Part shown: piece by piece, positions 1 through 8,271 of the stretch | Position numbering within the stretch: position 1 is the first letter of the stretch | Layout of the letters: each line of letters starts with the position of its first letter | Origin: Burkholderia territorii | GTDB lineage: Bacteria > Pseudomonadota > Gammaproteobacteria > Burkholderiales > Burkholderiaceae | Direction of reading: 5' to 3' | DNA length: 64,000 bases | Assembly: GCF_902833055.1 (NCBI RefSeq) | Contig: NZ_CADFEJ010000004.1 | Coordinates: forward strand, 403,801 to 467,800 | Program-made: the position numbers and the translations under genes | The notes under the pieces: generated by a model | Databases searched by the model: none | What the model saw: only the letters and a program-made list of their open reading frames with translations | What the model was told of the DNA's origin: nothing

Positions 1-195
1 GCGTCACAGCAGACGCTCGCCAATCCCGCGTCGGTCAATTGCGAAAAGCTCGGCGGACGCCACGTGATCCGCAACCTTCCGCGCGGGCAGGTCGGCATGT
101 GCGTGTTCAAGGACGGCCGCGTGTGCGACGAGTGGGCGCTGTATCGCGACGACCGCTGCGTCGGCGGTGTCGGGGCCAAGCGCGTGTCGAACTGA
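1..195 (+). CDS. DUF333 domain protein, 3' part (5' end outside window)
   Basis: The reading frame is open from base 1 and ends at TGA 193-195, so 64 C-terminal residues are visible and the start lies before the window. It shows the DUF333 (putative hemolysin-like) pattern: Asn-Pro-Ala-Ser, a Cys, Gly-Gly, then Gly-x-Cys-x-Phe-x-Asp-Gly-x-x-Cys-Asp-Glu-Trp and a final Arg-x2-Arg-Cys. Family members are small secreted or lipoprotein-like proteins of unknown role, and the four cysteines suggest disulfides outside the cytoplasm. The signal peptide would be in the missing part. The 'hemolysin' label of this family is historical and no activity can be inferred. Confidence 0.7.
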   Translation, partial: ASQQTLANPASVNCEKLGGRHVIRNLPRGQVGMCVFKDGRVCDEWALYRDDRCVGGVGAKRVSN

Positions 196-291
196 AGCCG
201 CGCGCGGCAGGGCGGGCGTGGCCGCACCGTGCGTCCGCCCGATCTCCGTTCGCCGCCGGGAGCCGCGCATCCGGCATGCCCGTTAGCGCCT

Positions 292-300
292 TGTTATACT
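292..300 (+). promoter_or_regulatory. Extended -10 promoter of the guanidinium exporter gene
   Basis: TGT-TATACT (292-300) is an extended -10 element with no good -35 box. Initiation about 7 bases downstream, near 307, would put the riboswitch hairpins (from 309) at the very 5' end of the transcript, which supports both assignments. Confidence 0.5.
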
Positions 301-308
301 CGGCGCCG

Positions 309-352
309 CCCGGGGACGACCCCGGGCCATTCGCTGCAACGGGGACGGCCCC
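309..352 (+). promoter_or_regulatory. Guanidine-II (mini-ykkC) riboswitch
   Basis: Two GC hairpins each present an ACGR tetraloop: CCCGGGG-ACGA-CCCCGGG at 309-326 and GGGG-ACGG-CCCC at 341-352, with a 14-base linker. Paired ACGR-loop hairpins define the guanidine-II class, in which guanidinium joins the two loops and frees the ribosome binding site. A GGAG ribosome binding site (362-365) follows 9 bases after the second hairpin, and the gene behind it encodes a Gdx/SugE-type guanidinium exporter, the usual target of this class. Confidence 0.9.
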
Positions 353-374
353 ATCCGTTCTGGAGTACGTCGAG

Positions 375-695
375 ATGGCGTGGGTATTGTTGTTGATTGC
401 CGGTTTGCTGGAAGTGGCATGGGCGGCCGGCATGAAGTCGTCCGAGGGTTTCACGAAGCTCGGACCGTCGGTGTTTACGATCGTCACGGCGCTGGCCAGC
501 TTCGGGCTGCTCGCGGTCGCGATGCGCCAGTTGCCGCTCGGCACCGCATATGCGGTATGGACGGGCATCGGCGCGGTCGGCGCATTCGTGTTCGGGATCG
601 TGATGATGGGCGAGGCGCTCACGGTCGCCCGCGTCGCGAGCGCGTCGCTGATCGTGCTCGGGCTGGTCGGCCTGAAGCTGTCGTCGGCTGCCTGA
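375..695 (+). CDS. sugE: SMR-family guanidinium exporter Gdx (SugE)
   Basis: A 106-residue protein with four membrane helices (about 2-20, 30-50, 58-76, 84-102), the usual size of small multidrug resistance proteins. Glu13 in helix 1 is the conserved residue through which SMR proteins exchange protons and substrate. The Leu-Pro-Leu-Gly-Thr-Ala-Tyr-Ala-Val-Trp-Thr-Gly stretch (53-64) is typical of the family. The Gdx subtype exports guanidinium rather than large antiseptic cations, and the guanidine-II riboswitch directly upstream makes that the preferred reading here. It acts as an antiparallel dimer in the inner membrane. The ATG is fixed by a GGAG ribosome binding site 9 bases upstream. Confidence 0.93.
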   Translation: MAWVLLLIAGLLEVAWAAGMKSSEGFTKLGPSVFTIVTALASFGLLAVAMRQLPLGTAYAVWTGIGAVGAFVFGIVMMGEALTVARVASASLIVLGLVGLKLSSAA

Positions 696-773
696 TGCCG
701 ACGGGCCGCGCCCGGCCGGCGCCCCCGGTCGTGATGCACCGCGGAATTGCGCCGGCCCGCCGGCGAGCCTGTC

Positions 774-779
774 TATAAT
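774..779 (+). promoter_or_regulatory. Consensus -10 box (TATAAT) before the DUF4126 gene
   Basis: A perfect TATAAT lies 135 bases before the DUF4126 start codon. The nearest -35-like TTGCGC (747-752) is 21 bases away, too far for a standard promoter, so only the -10 is supported. Confidence 0.4.
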
Positions 780-913
780 GGAACGCATTCGGGCCTGAAT
801 GTCGCCGCGCCGCTCCCGGCCGCGCGGCTCCGGTCGCCACGCGCCGCGCGGCCGTCGCACCGACTCGATCCGATCAATCGGCAAAGCGCACGGTAAAGTG
901 CAAGGAGAGGGCC

Positions 914-1531
914 ATGATCGAAGCCATTTCGCTCGGCGCGGGGCTCGCGTGGGCGAGCGGGCTGCGCCTTTACCTGACGGTGTTGATCGCCGGCGTGCTC
1001 GCGCGGGTCGGCTGGCTCCATCTGCCGGACACGCTCGCGGTCCTGACGTCGCCATGGGTCATCGGCGCGGCCGCCGTGCTCGCCGTCACCGAATTCCTTG
1101 CCGACAAGATTCCGGCGTTCGATTCGCTGTGGGACGCGGTGCACACCTTCATCCGCATTCCGGCCGGCGCGGTGCTGGCCGCCGGCGCACTCGGCCATGC
1201 CGACCCGACCGTGCTCGCGGTCGCCGGGCTGGCCGGCGGTTCGCTCGCCGGTGCCGCGCACGTCGCGAAGGCCGGCACGCGCGCGCTGATCAACCTGTCT
1301 CCCGAGCCGATCTCGAACTGGGTCGCGTCGTCCACCGAGGACGGCCTCGTGTTCGGCGGCCTCGCACTCGCGTTCTTCGTTCCGCTCGCCTTCCTCGTAT
1401 TGCTCGCGGCGTTCATCGCGGCGTCGGCCTGGGCGCTGCCGCGTCTGTGGCGCGGCGTGTCGGGCGGCTTTCGCGGAATGGCGAACCACATGGTGTCGCG
1501 GCTCAACTCGATCGGGGGCAAGCGCGATTGA
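914..1531 (+). CDS. DUF4126 integral membrane protein
   Basis: 205 residues, strongly hydrophobic, beginning with a Gly-Ala-Gly-Leu-Ala-x-Ala-x-Gly-Leu-Arg segment and carrying several membrane helices, including one near the C-terminus (about 148-180). It matches the DUF4126 family, whose function is unknown to me. The start follows an AAGGAG ribosome binding site at 904-909. The stop overlaps the TTG start of the ABC permease, so the two are very probably one operon with coupled translation. A role linked to that permease, such as envelope lipid or protein export, is inference from position only. Confidence 0.75.
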   Translation: MIEAISLGAGLAWASGLRLYLTVLIAGVLARVGWLHLPDTLAVLTSPWVIGAAAVLAVTEFLADKIPAFDSLWDAVHTFIRIPAGAVLAAGALGHADPTVLAVAGLAGGSLAGAAHVAKAGTRALINLSPEPISNWVASSTEDGLVFGGLALAFFVPLAFLVLLAAFIAASAWALPRLWRGVSGGFRGMANHMVSRLNSIGGKRD

Positions 1532-4143
1532 AGGCGCCTTCACCCGCCGAGCGGCAGCCCGCCGACCCTTTGCCGGCCGGGCGGCCCGGCCATGCCGGCC
1601 GCTTCGGCTGGCACGACCTGATCCGCCAGGCGGCGCGGATGACCGCGCGCGACTGGCGCGCCGGTGAACTCACGCTGCTCGTGCTGGCGCTGGTACTCGC
1701 GGTCGCGGCGCTGACGAGCGTCGGTTTCCTCGCCGACCGGCTGCGCCAGGGGCTCGAGCGCGACGCGCGCCAGATGCTCGGCGCCGATTTCGTCGTGCGC
1801 GCCGATCATCCCGTCGATCCGTCGTTCGACCGCGAGGCGCGCGCGCTCGGGTTGCGTACCGCGACCACCGCGATTTTCCCGAGCATGATCGCAGCGGCCG
1901 CCGGCGGGCAGGCGGGCGACGCGGCGCCCGCGCGCCTCGCGGCGGTGAAGGCCGTATCGATCGGGTATCCGCTGCACGGCGCGGTCGAGATCGTGCCGGC
2001 CGGCGCGAGCGCCGCGCACAAGGCGACCGCGATCCCCGCGCCCGGCACCGTGTGGGCCGATCCCGCATTGCTCGATGCGTTGCATCTGAAGGCAGGCGGC
2101 ACCGTGCGTGTCGGGCTGCGCACGTTCACGGTCGCCGCGTCGATCTCCCGCGAACTCGATCGCGGTTTTTCGTTCGTCAATTTTTCGCCGCGGCTGATGA
2201 TGCGCGCGGACGAACTCGCCGCGACCGGGCTCACCGGCTACGGCAGCCGCGTCACGTACCGGCTGCTCGTGGCCGGCGACGCGCCGGCCGTCGCGCGCTT
2301 CGAGGCTTACGCGCACGGGCGCGTCGACGGCGGCAAGCTGCGCGGCGTCGGCCTCGAATCGTTGCAGGAAGGCCAGCCGCAGGTGCGCCAGACGCTCGAT
2401 CGCGCGCGCCATTTCCTGACGCTCGTCGCGCTGCTCACCGCGCTGCTCGCGGCGGTCGCGATCGCGATGGCCGCGCAGCGCTACATGCGGCGCCATCTGG
2501 ACGGCTGCGCGACGATGCGCTGCCTCGGCGTGAGCCGCCGCACGCTCGGCGCGCTGTTCGCGCTCGAATTCGCCGGCGTCGGCATCGTCTCGGGGGGCGC
2601 CGGCGCGTTGCTCGGCTACGGCGGCCACTGGGCGCTCCTCGCGGCGCTCGGCAGCCTGATCGACGTCGTGCTGCCGCCGCCCACGCCCTGGCCCGCGCTC
2701 GTCGGCATCGGCGCCGCGCTCGTGCTGCTGCTCGGCTTCGCGCTGCCGCCGCTTGCACCGCTCACGCGCGTGCCGCCGGTGCGCGTGCTGCGGCGCGACT
2801 GGGGCGACGCTTCGCGCACGGCCTGGGCGTTGTATGCGCTCGGCGTCGTGCTGTTCGCGGGGCTGCTGATCGTCGCGGCGGGCAACCTCAAGCTCGGGCT
2901 GATCGTCGCGGGCGGATTCGCGGGCGCATTGATCGGTTTTTCGCTGATCGCGCGGCTCGTGCTCTACGTGGCGGCGCGCGCGGTGCGCGATGCGCGCGTG
3001 GCTGCCGGCGTCGGGTGGCGCTATGCGCTCGCGTCGCTGCACCGGCGCGGCACGGCGAGCGCGCTGCAGATCACCGCGCTCGCGCTGGGGCTGATGTGCC
3101 TGTTGCTGATCGCGATCACGCGCAACGACCTCGTCGCCGGCTGGCGGCAGTCGACGCCGCCCGACGCGCCGAACCAGTTCCTGATCGACATCCAGCCCGA
3201 CCAGCGCGCCGACGTCGCGGCGTGGCTCGCCGCGCACGGCATACGCGACGCGGTGCCCGCGCCGATGGTGCGCGGCCGGCTCGTCGCGATCAACGGCAAG
3301 CCGGTCAACCCGGACGCGTATCCGTCGGACGAGGCGCGCCGGCTCGTCGACCGCGAGTTCAACCTGTCGTACACGACCGAGCTGCCTTCCGACAACCGGA
3401 TCGTCGCCGGCGACTGGTTCGGCCGCTCGGCCAGCCCGCAAATCTCGATCGAAGCCGGGCTTGCGAAGACACTGAACGTGAAGCCGGGCGACACGCTGCG
3501 CTTCGACGTGACGGGGCTCACGGTCGATGCGCCGATCACCAGCGTGCGCAAGCTCGACTGGGGCTCGTTTCGCGTCAACTTTTTCGTGCTGATGCCGCCG
3601 CCGGTGCTGAAGGATTTCCCGGCCGTCTACCTGACGAGCTTCCATTTGCCGGCCGAGCAGGCGGCGTTGCTCGATCCGCTGATCGCGCGCTACCCGAACC
3701 TGACCGCGATCGACGTCGCGCCGATCCTCGCCCAGTTGCAGCGGATGATGCTGCAGGTGGTCGGCGCGGTGCAGTTCCTGTTTGCGTTCACGCTCGCGGC
3801 CGGCGTGCTCGTGCTGTACACGGCGCTTGCCGGCTCGCGCGACGAGCGCGTGCGCGAGGCCGCGCTGCTGCGTGCGCTCGGCGCGTCGCGCGCGCAGGTC
3901 AATGCGGTGCAGCGCGCGGAATTCGTCGTCGTCGGCGCGCTGGCCGGCGCGCTGGCGTCGGCCGGTGCGATCGCGGTCGGCTGGGTGCTGGCGTCGCGCG
4001 TGTTCGACTTCCAGCTCGCCGTCGATCCGTGGCTCGTGCCGGCCGGCATCGCGGCCGGCGTCGCGTGCGCCGGTGCGGCCGGCTGGCTGAGCCTGCATAA
4101 TGTGTTGCGGCGCCCGGCGCTGCAGTCGCTGCGCGACGCGTGA
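1528..4143 (+). CDS. Large FtsX-type ABC transporter permease (YbbP-like)
   Basis: About 871 residues from a TTG start that overlaps the previous stop (ATTGA); an ATG at 1639 is the alternative. The layout is that of YbbP-type permeases: a first helix (about 46-68), a soluble periplasmic domain, an FtsX domain (about 296-410) with the coupling-helix motif Arg-x2-Gly-Val-Ser, a second group of helices (430-535), a second periplasmic domain (535-740) and a C-terminal FtsX domain with Glu-Ala-Ala-Leu-Leu-Arg-Ala-Leu-Gly-Ala-Ser. Such proteins extrude lipids or proteins and need a separate ATPase. No ATPase gene lies next to it, so the partner must be encoded elsewhere. Confidence 0.85.
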   Translation: MKAPSPAERQPADPLPAGRPGHAGRFGWHDLIRQAARMTARDWRAGELTLLVLALVLAVAALTSVGFLADRLRQGLERDARQMLGADFVVRADHPVDPSFDREARALGLRTATTAIFPSMIAAAAGGQAGDAAPARLAAVKAVSIGYPLHGAVEIVPAGASAAHKATAIPAPGTVWADPALLDALHLKAGGTVRVGLRTFTVAASISRELDRGFSFVNFSPRLMMRADELAATGLTGYGSRVTYRLLVAGDAPAVARFEAYAHGRVDGGKLRGVGLESLQEGQPQVRQTLDRARHFLTLVALLTALLAAVAIAMAAQRYMRRHLDGCATMRCLGVSRRTLGALFALEFAGVGIVSGGAGALLGYGGHWALLAALGSLIDVVLPPPTPWPALVGIGAALVLLLGFALPPLAPLTRVPPVRVLRRDWGDASRTAWALYALGVVLFAGLLIVAAGNLKLGLIVAGGFAGALIGFSLIARLVLYVAARAVRDARVAAGVGWRYALASLHRRGTASALQITALALGLMCLLLIAITRNDLVAGWRQSTPPDAPNQFLIDIQPDQRADVAAWLAAHGIRDAVPAPMVRGRLVAINGKPVNPDAYPSDEARRLVDREFNLSYTTELPSDNRIVAGDWFGRSASPQISIEAGLAKTLNVKPGDTLRFDVTGLTVDAPITSVRKLDWGSFRVNFFVLMPPPVLKDFPAVYLTSFHLPAEQAALLDPLIARYPNLTAIDVAPILAQLQRMMLQVVGAVQFLFAFTLAAGVLVLYTALAGSRDERVREAALLRALGASRAQVNAVQRAEFVVVGALAGALASAGAIAVGWVLASRVFDFQLAVDPWLVPAGIAAGVACAGAAGWLSLHNVLRRPALQSLRDA

Positions 4144-4185
4144 GCGGCGCCGGCGGCCCCGACTATCCCGTTTTCGACGATTCGT

Positions 4186-4596
4186 ATGACCGATGTGAAT
4201 GATGAAGCGCCGTCGCAGCCGACGGCGTTCGAGCTCGTGGGCGGCGAAGCCCGCGTACGCGAAATGGTGGACCGCTTTTACGACCTGATGGACCTCGAGC
4301 CCGAGTTCGCGCAGATTCGCGCGCTGCATCCGGCGTCGCTCGACGGCTCGCGCGACAAGCTGTTCTGGTTCCTGAGCGGCTGGCTCGGCGGCCCCGACCA
4401 CTACATCAGCCGGTTCGGTCATCCGCGGCTGCGCGCGCGGCACCTGCCGTTCCCGATCGCGTCGGTCGAGCGCGATCAATGGCTGCGCTGCATGGCGTGG
4501 GCGATGGAGGACATCGGGCTCGCCGAGCCATTGCGTGAACGGCTCATGCATTCGTTCTACGACACGGCCGACTGGATGCGCAACCGGCCCGGTTGA
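4186..4596 (+). CDS. Group II truncated hemoglobin
   Basis: 136 residues with the 2-on-2 globin pattern of group II (TrHbO): Phe31-Tyr32 at B9-B10, Gly-His-Pro-x-Leu-Arg-x-Arg-His with His86 as the proximal haem ligand F8, and Trp99 at G8. The Tyr B10/Trp G8 pair is characteristic of group II and is tied to tight oxygen binding and peroxide or nitric oxide chemistry. The protein is cytoplasmic. It starts 42 bases after the permease stop and may be co-transcribed, although no functional link is apparent. Confidence 0.9.
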   Translation: MTDVNDEAPSQPTAFELVGGEARVREMVDRFYDLMDLEPEFAQIRALHPASLDGSRDKLFWFLSGWLGGPDHYISRFGHPRLRARHLPFPIASVERDQWLRCMAWAMEDIGLAEPLRERLMHSFYDTADWMRNRPG

Positions 4597-4699
4597 TCGA
4601 CCGGTACGCCGCTGTCCGCATCCCGGACGATCTGCGTCTGGGCGCCTGGCCGGTGCGGCGCGACACTGACCGTTTCCCCATCGATACGAGGCTCGCCCG

Positions 4700-5431
4700 A
4701 TGACGACCCATGCCCTGTTTCGTGAAGATGCCTATCTGACGCAATGCGAGGCCGTCGTCGCGGCCGTCGGCGACGACGGCATCCGGCTCGACCGCACCGT
4801 CTTCTATCCGCTTGGCGGCGGGCAGGCCGGCGACAGCGGCACGCTGACGCTGCCTGACGGCAGCACGATCGCGATCGCCGACACGCGCAAGGCGAAGTTC
4901 GACGGCGCAACACCGGACGATGCCGTGCACGTGCCCGCGCCGGGCCAGGAAGCGCACGTCGCGGCGCTCGTGCCGGGCGCGCGCGTGGTCGCGGGCATCG
5001 ACTGGCTGCGCCGCTACCGGCACATGCGGCTGCATACGGCCGCGCACCTGATGTGCGCGGTGCTGCCGTATCCGGTCGACGGCTGCAGCGTGACGGCCGA
5101 CTACGTGCGGCTCGATTTCGCGACGTCGGACGCGATCGACCGCGTCGACGTCGAGCGCCGTCTCGCGGCGCTGGTCCACGGCGCGCATGCCGTCACCACC
5201 GAATGGATCACCGACGCCGAGATGACCGAGCGGCCCGAGCTCGTGCGCACGATGAGCGTGAAGCCGCCGCTGGGGCTGGGCCGCGTGCGGCTGCTGCGCA
5301 TCGAGGGCGTCGATCTTCAGCCGTGCGGCGGCACGCATGTGCGCAATACGTCGGAAATCGGCGACCTGCGGGTCGCCAAACTTGAAAAGAAGAGCGCGCG
5401 GACACGGCGCCTCGTCCTGGAGTTTGCATGA
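4700..5431 (+). CDS. AlaX-type alanyl-tRNA editing protein
   Basis: 243 residues resembling the editing domain of alanyl-tRNA synthetase as a free-standing protein. The zinc ligands are visible: His112 and His116 in His-Thr-Ala-Ala-His, then Cys209 and His213 in Cys-Gly-Gly-Thr-His. The N-terminal part has Phe-Tyr-Pro-x-Gly-Gly-Gly-Gln-x-Gly-Asp-x-Gly, also typical. AlaX proteins deacylate mischarged tRNA-Ala (Ser- or Gly-tRNA-Ala) in the cytoplasm. The stop overlaps the next start by four bases (ATGA), so translation of the DUF924 gene is probably coupled to it. Confidence 0.92.
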   Translation: MTTHALFREDAYLTQCEAVVAAVGDDGIRLDRTVFYPLGGGQAGDSGTLTLPDGSTIAIADTRKAKFDGATPDDAVHVPAPGQEAHVAALVPGARVVAGIDWLRRYRHMRLHTAAHLMCAVLPYPVDGCSVTADYVRLDFATSDAIDRVDVERRLAALVHGAHAVTTEWITDAEMTERPELVRTMSVKPPLGLGRVRLLRIEGVDLQPCGGTHVRNTSEIGDLRVAKLEKKSARTRRLVLEFA

Positions 5432-6045
5432 CGGTCGAACACGTGACGGACAGTGCCGCGGCGCTCGATCCGCAAGCACGCGAGATTCTCGATTTCTGGT
5501 TCGGCGAGCCGGGGTCGGCCGAATTCGGCCACGCGCGCAAGGTGTGGTTCAACGGCGGCGCGGCGTTCGACGACTTGCTGCGGACGCGCTACGGCGCGTT
5601 GCTCGACGCCGCGTGCGACGGCGCCCACGATCGCTGGGCCGACACGCCGCTCGGCGCGCTCGCGCTGATCGTCGTGCTCGACCAGTTCTCCCGCAACATT
5701 CATCGCGGCACGCCGCGCGCGTTCGCTGCCGATCCGAAGGCGCTGGCGCTCGCGCGGCGCGTCGTCGCGGCCGGCTGGGATGCGCGATTGCCGAGCGGCC
5801 ATCACCGCGCGTTTGCGTACCTGCCGTTCGAACACGACGAATCGGGCGAGAGCCAGCGCGAGGCCGTGCGCCTGTGCGCGGGTATTCGCGGCGAGGCAGG
5901 GTGCGAGAGCTATCACGACTTCGCGTTGCGTCATGCGGCCGTCGTCGAGCGCTTCGGCCGCTTTCCGCACCGCAATGCGATTCTCGGCCGTCCGTCGACC
6001 GATGCGGAGGCGGCATTCCTGCGCGAGCCGGGCTCGTCGTTCTGA
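5428..6045 (+). CDS. DUF924 family protein
   Basis: 205 residues, all-alpha and TPR-like in character, with the DUF924 signature: Ile-Leu-x-Phe-Trp-Phe-Gly near the N-terminus, Leu-Ile-Val-Leu-Asp-Gln-Phe-Ser-Arg-Asn in the middle, and His-x-His-Arg-Ala-Phe and Tyr-Leu-Pro-Phe-Glu-His later. Function is unknown. The start codon overlaps the AlaX stop, which indicates an operon. No signal peptide or membrane segment is seen, so it is presumably cytoplasmic. Confidence 0.85.
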   Translation: MTVEHVTDSAAALDPQAREILDFWFGEPGSAEFGHARKVWFNGGAAFDDLLRTRYGALLDAACDGAHDRWADTPLGALALIVVLDQFSRNIHRGTPRAFAADPKALALARRVVAAGWDARLPSGHHRAFAYLPFEHDESGESQREAVRLCAGIRGEAGCESYHDFALRHAAVVERFGRFPHRNAILGRPSTDAEAAFLREPGSSF

Positions 6046-6119
6046 CGTGCGCGGGCGGTGAGACGGCCGGCGTGAAACCGCGCTTCGATGCCGGTTGCGC
6101 GGCCTCCCGGAAATGACGA

Positions 6120-6140
6120 CGGCGCCGTTTCGCGGCGCCG
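6120..6140. terminator. Weak hairpin between convergent genes
   Basis: CGGCGCCG and its complement around a TTTCG loop lie between the convergent DUF924 and glycosyltransferase genes. No good T-tract follows on either strand, so this is at best a weak terminator. Confidence 0.3.
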
Positions 6141-6147
6141 CCTCGTT

Positions 6148-8043
6148 TCACTGCGTTTCGTGCTCTTCGGGCGTGCGCACGTAGACGCGCAGCAGTTCCT
6201 CGTCGTCGCCCGGGCGAGCGCCGGTCCAAAACAGTTTCCATTCGCTGCCCGGCGCCGGATCGACGGCCCGCACGCCCTGGACGATCATCCACGTGCAGCG
6301 GGTCGTTTTCGCGTCGTCGATCGGCGTGTGCTGGATACCGGAGAAGTAGTACAGCATCGGCGCTTCCGATTCGCCGAGCCCGTGCAGGCTCGCCATGCAG
6401 TCGCCGTCGCTCCATTCGAGGGCGAGATGTGCGTTCAGGTCGTCGAACACCGACCGGTAGCTCTTCGCGACGTCGAGCCACGGCAGCAACAGCGTATACA
6501 CGAGACCCCAGGCGACCAGTGCGCCGGCGCCCCACGACAGCGCGCCGCGCCACGGGCCCGTCGTGCGCAGCTTCGGCAGCAGCCCCAGCCAGCCGACCGT
6601 CAGCACGAGCGCGCCGATCACGAACGCGGGCACGATCGGCATCGTCCAGTCGAGCGGCAGCCAGCGGCCGAGCAGCGCGAGGCCCGCACGCGATGAACCC
6701 GGATCGGCCATTACCGCCCAGATTCCCCACGCGAGCGCGACCACGGTGCCGAACAGCAGTCGGCTCAGGTAATCCCATGCGAGATGCAGCCCGCGCGGCA
6801 GCCGCTCGATCGCCTGCGCGGCAACCAGCGCGAGCGGTGCGAAGAACGGCAGGATGTAGAGCTGGCGCGAGGTCGCGGACACTTGCAGCACCGCGAGGCC
6901 GACCCCGGCGAAGAGTACGGGCAGCGCGATGCGCGGCGTGCGCCATTCGCGCCATGCGCCGCGTGCCAGCGCGACGATCGCGAGCGGCGCGACCGGGAAG
7001 CCGAGGAGCAGGAACGCACGCAGGATGAAGAACGGCTTGTCGTTTTCCGCGCCGAGTTCCGGCACCGAGAAACCGAAGAAGCGGCCGACGTTGTTGTCCC
7101 AGAACCAGGTCATGAACAGCGTTTCGGAACGCAGGAACAGCGCCGTCGGCCAGATGAGCGCGAACGGTGCGAACACGAGCGCGGCGACACCGAGCGAGCG
7201 CGCGAACGCACGCGTGCGGCAGGCGGGGTAGAGCACCAGCGCGCCCGTGAGCGTGGCGGCGAACACGAGCGGCACGAACAGTCCCTTTGCCATCAGCGCG
7301 ATGCCGACGCCCGCGCCGAAGATCGGCGCGGCCCAGCGGCCGGACGGTCGCACCGGCAGCCCGTGTCGCATCCGGCGCGCGCGCGCGACGTGCTGCATCA
7401 CGAGCTCGAGCAGGCCGCAAAAGCCCATCGCGGTGCCCGCGAACAGCGCGACGTCGGTCATCATGTCGTGCACGTGCTTGACGACGACGAGCGTGCCCGC
7501 GCTCAGCACGACGGGGCCAATCACACGCAGGTCGAGCCAACTGTCGGCCCGGCTGGCACTGCGTGCCGCGCGTGCGACGAAGGCGAACGCGAGCGCCGCG
7601 AACAGCGCGCTCGCGAGCCGCGCCGCGTCGTGCAGCGGCATCACCCGCTGCAGCAGCCATGCGAGGCTCGTCGCGACCCACGCGTAGAGCGGCGGCTTTT
7701 CCATGAACGGCTGGCCGGCGTTGGTCGGCACGACGAAGTCGCCCGTCTCGAGCATGTGCTGGATGATGCCGAACGTATAGGTTTCGTCCTGCTTCCACGG
7801 ATCGTGGCCGAGCACGCCCGGCAGCGTGTACGCGCAGACCAGCGCGGCAACCAGCAGCCAGACGCGCCAGCCCAGCCGCAGAGCGCGATTGCCGGCGGCG
7901 TCCGTCGCGGGGCTGCCGGCCACGGCGGGCGTGCCGGCGGCATGGAGGGTCGCGCTGAGGTCGGGATCGGCGGCTGATCGGGCGTGCATGGCCGAAGCGG
8001 GCACGGATGTGCGTCGCCGGCCGGGCGCTGCTGTTCCTGGCAT
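6148..8043 (-). CDS. ArnT-like integral membrane glycosyltransferase (PMT/GT-C fold)
   Basis: About 631 residues with roughly a dozen membrane helices. A first helix is followed by Asp-Pro-Trp-x2-Asp-Glu, the acidic motif of the first periplasmic loop of PMT/ArnT-type enzymes, and then Lys-Pro-Pro-Leu-Tyr. Such enzymes move sugars from polyprenyl phosphate carriers onto periplasmic acceptors; ArnT itself adds aminoarabinose to lipid A, essential in Burkholderia. No arn genes surround it, so this is better called a relative than ArnT itself. Three ATGs (8082, 8043, 7989) are possible and none has a strong ribosome binding site; all precede the first helix. Confidence 0.82.
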   Translation of the reverse strand: MPGTAAPGRRRTSVPASAMHARSAADPDLSATLHAAGTPAVAGSPATDAAGNRALRLGWRVWLLVAALVCAYTLPGVLGHDPWKQDETYTFGIIQHMLETGDFVVPTNAGQPFMEKPPLYAWVATSLAWLLQRVMPLHDAARLASALFAALAFAFVARAARSASRADSWLDLRVIGPVVLSAGTLVVVKHVHDMMTDVALFAGTAMGFCGLLELVMQHVARARRMRHGLPVRPSGRWAAPIFGAGVGIALMAKGLFVPLVFAATLTGALVLYPACRTRAFARSLGVAALVFAPFALIWPTALFLRSETLFMTWFWDNNVGRFFGFSVPELGAENDKPFFILRAFLLLGFPVAPLAIVALARGAWREWRTPRIALPVLFAGVGLAVLQVSATSRQLYILPFFAPLALVAAQAIERLPRGLHLAWDYLSRLLFGTVVALAWGIWAVMADPGSSRAGLALLGRWLPLDWTMPIVPAFVIGALVLTVGWLGLLPKLRTTGPWRGALSWGAGALVAWGLVYTLLLPWLDVAKSYRSVFDDLNAHLALEWSDGDCMASLHGLGESEAPMLYYFSGIQHTPIDDAKTTRCTWMIVQGVRAVDPAPGSEWKLFWTGARPGDDEELLRVYVRTPEEHETQ

Positions 8044-8119
8044 GGAAAAGATCTCGGTCGGGTCAAGCGGGCCCGGCGACATGGGCCGGATCCAATAAGG
8101 GTCGCATCGAGGCGAGATG

Positions 8120-8143
8120 ACAGCCGGATGACCGGCTGTTTTT
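8120..8143 (+). terminator. Plus-strand intrinsic terminator with no plus-strand gene before it
   Basis: ACAGCCGG and CCGGCTGT form an 8-bp stem with a 4-base loop, running into five T residues on the plus strand. Both neighbouring genes are on the minus strand, so it must end a short plus-strand transcript or insulate the element at 8181-8254. Confidence 0.6.
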
Positions 8144-8180
8144 GGTTGGCGCTAGTAGAACACGGAACTGTTACCGATGT

Positions 8181-8254
8181 TTACTGGAATGGTCACGATA
8201 TTGTGGAGATTTGTGGTGTCGTGACCACGGACCGGCTTCAGCCGGTCCGTTTTT
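8181..8254 (+). ncRNA. Candidate small RNA ending in an intrinsic terminator
   Basis: Two consecutive stem-loops occupy a gap between minus-strand genes: TGGTCACGA (8190-8198) pairs with TCGTGACCA (8219-8227) around a 20-base G/T-rich loop, and GGACCGGC (8229-8236) pairs with GCCGGTCC (8241-8248) followed by GTTTTTG. The second is a plus-strand terminator. A weak promoter, TTGGCG (8146-8151), 17 bases, TGTTAC (8169-8174), would start transcription near 8181 and give an RNA of about 74 bases. No protein reading frame is apparent. I do not recognise the family. Confidence 0.5.
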
Positions 8255-8271
8255 GCCCGTTGAGGGCGCGA

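Noticed and set aside
6148..8043. Naming this gene arnT as a polymyxin-resistance enzyme.
   Set aside because: The fold and acidic motif fit the family, but no arn genes are near and several ArnT-like paralogues exist in Burkholderia, so the acceptor and sugar are not established.
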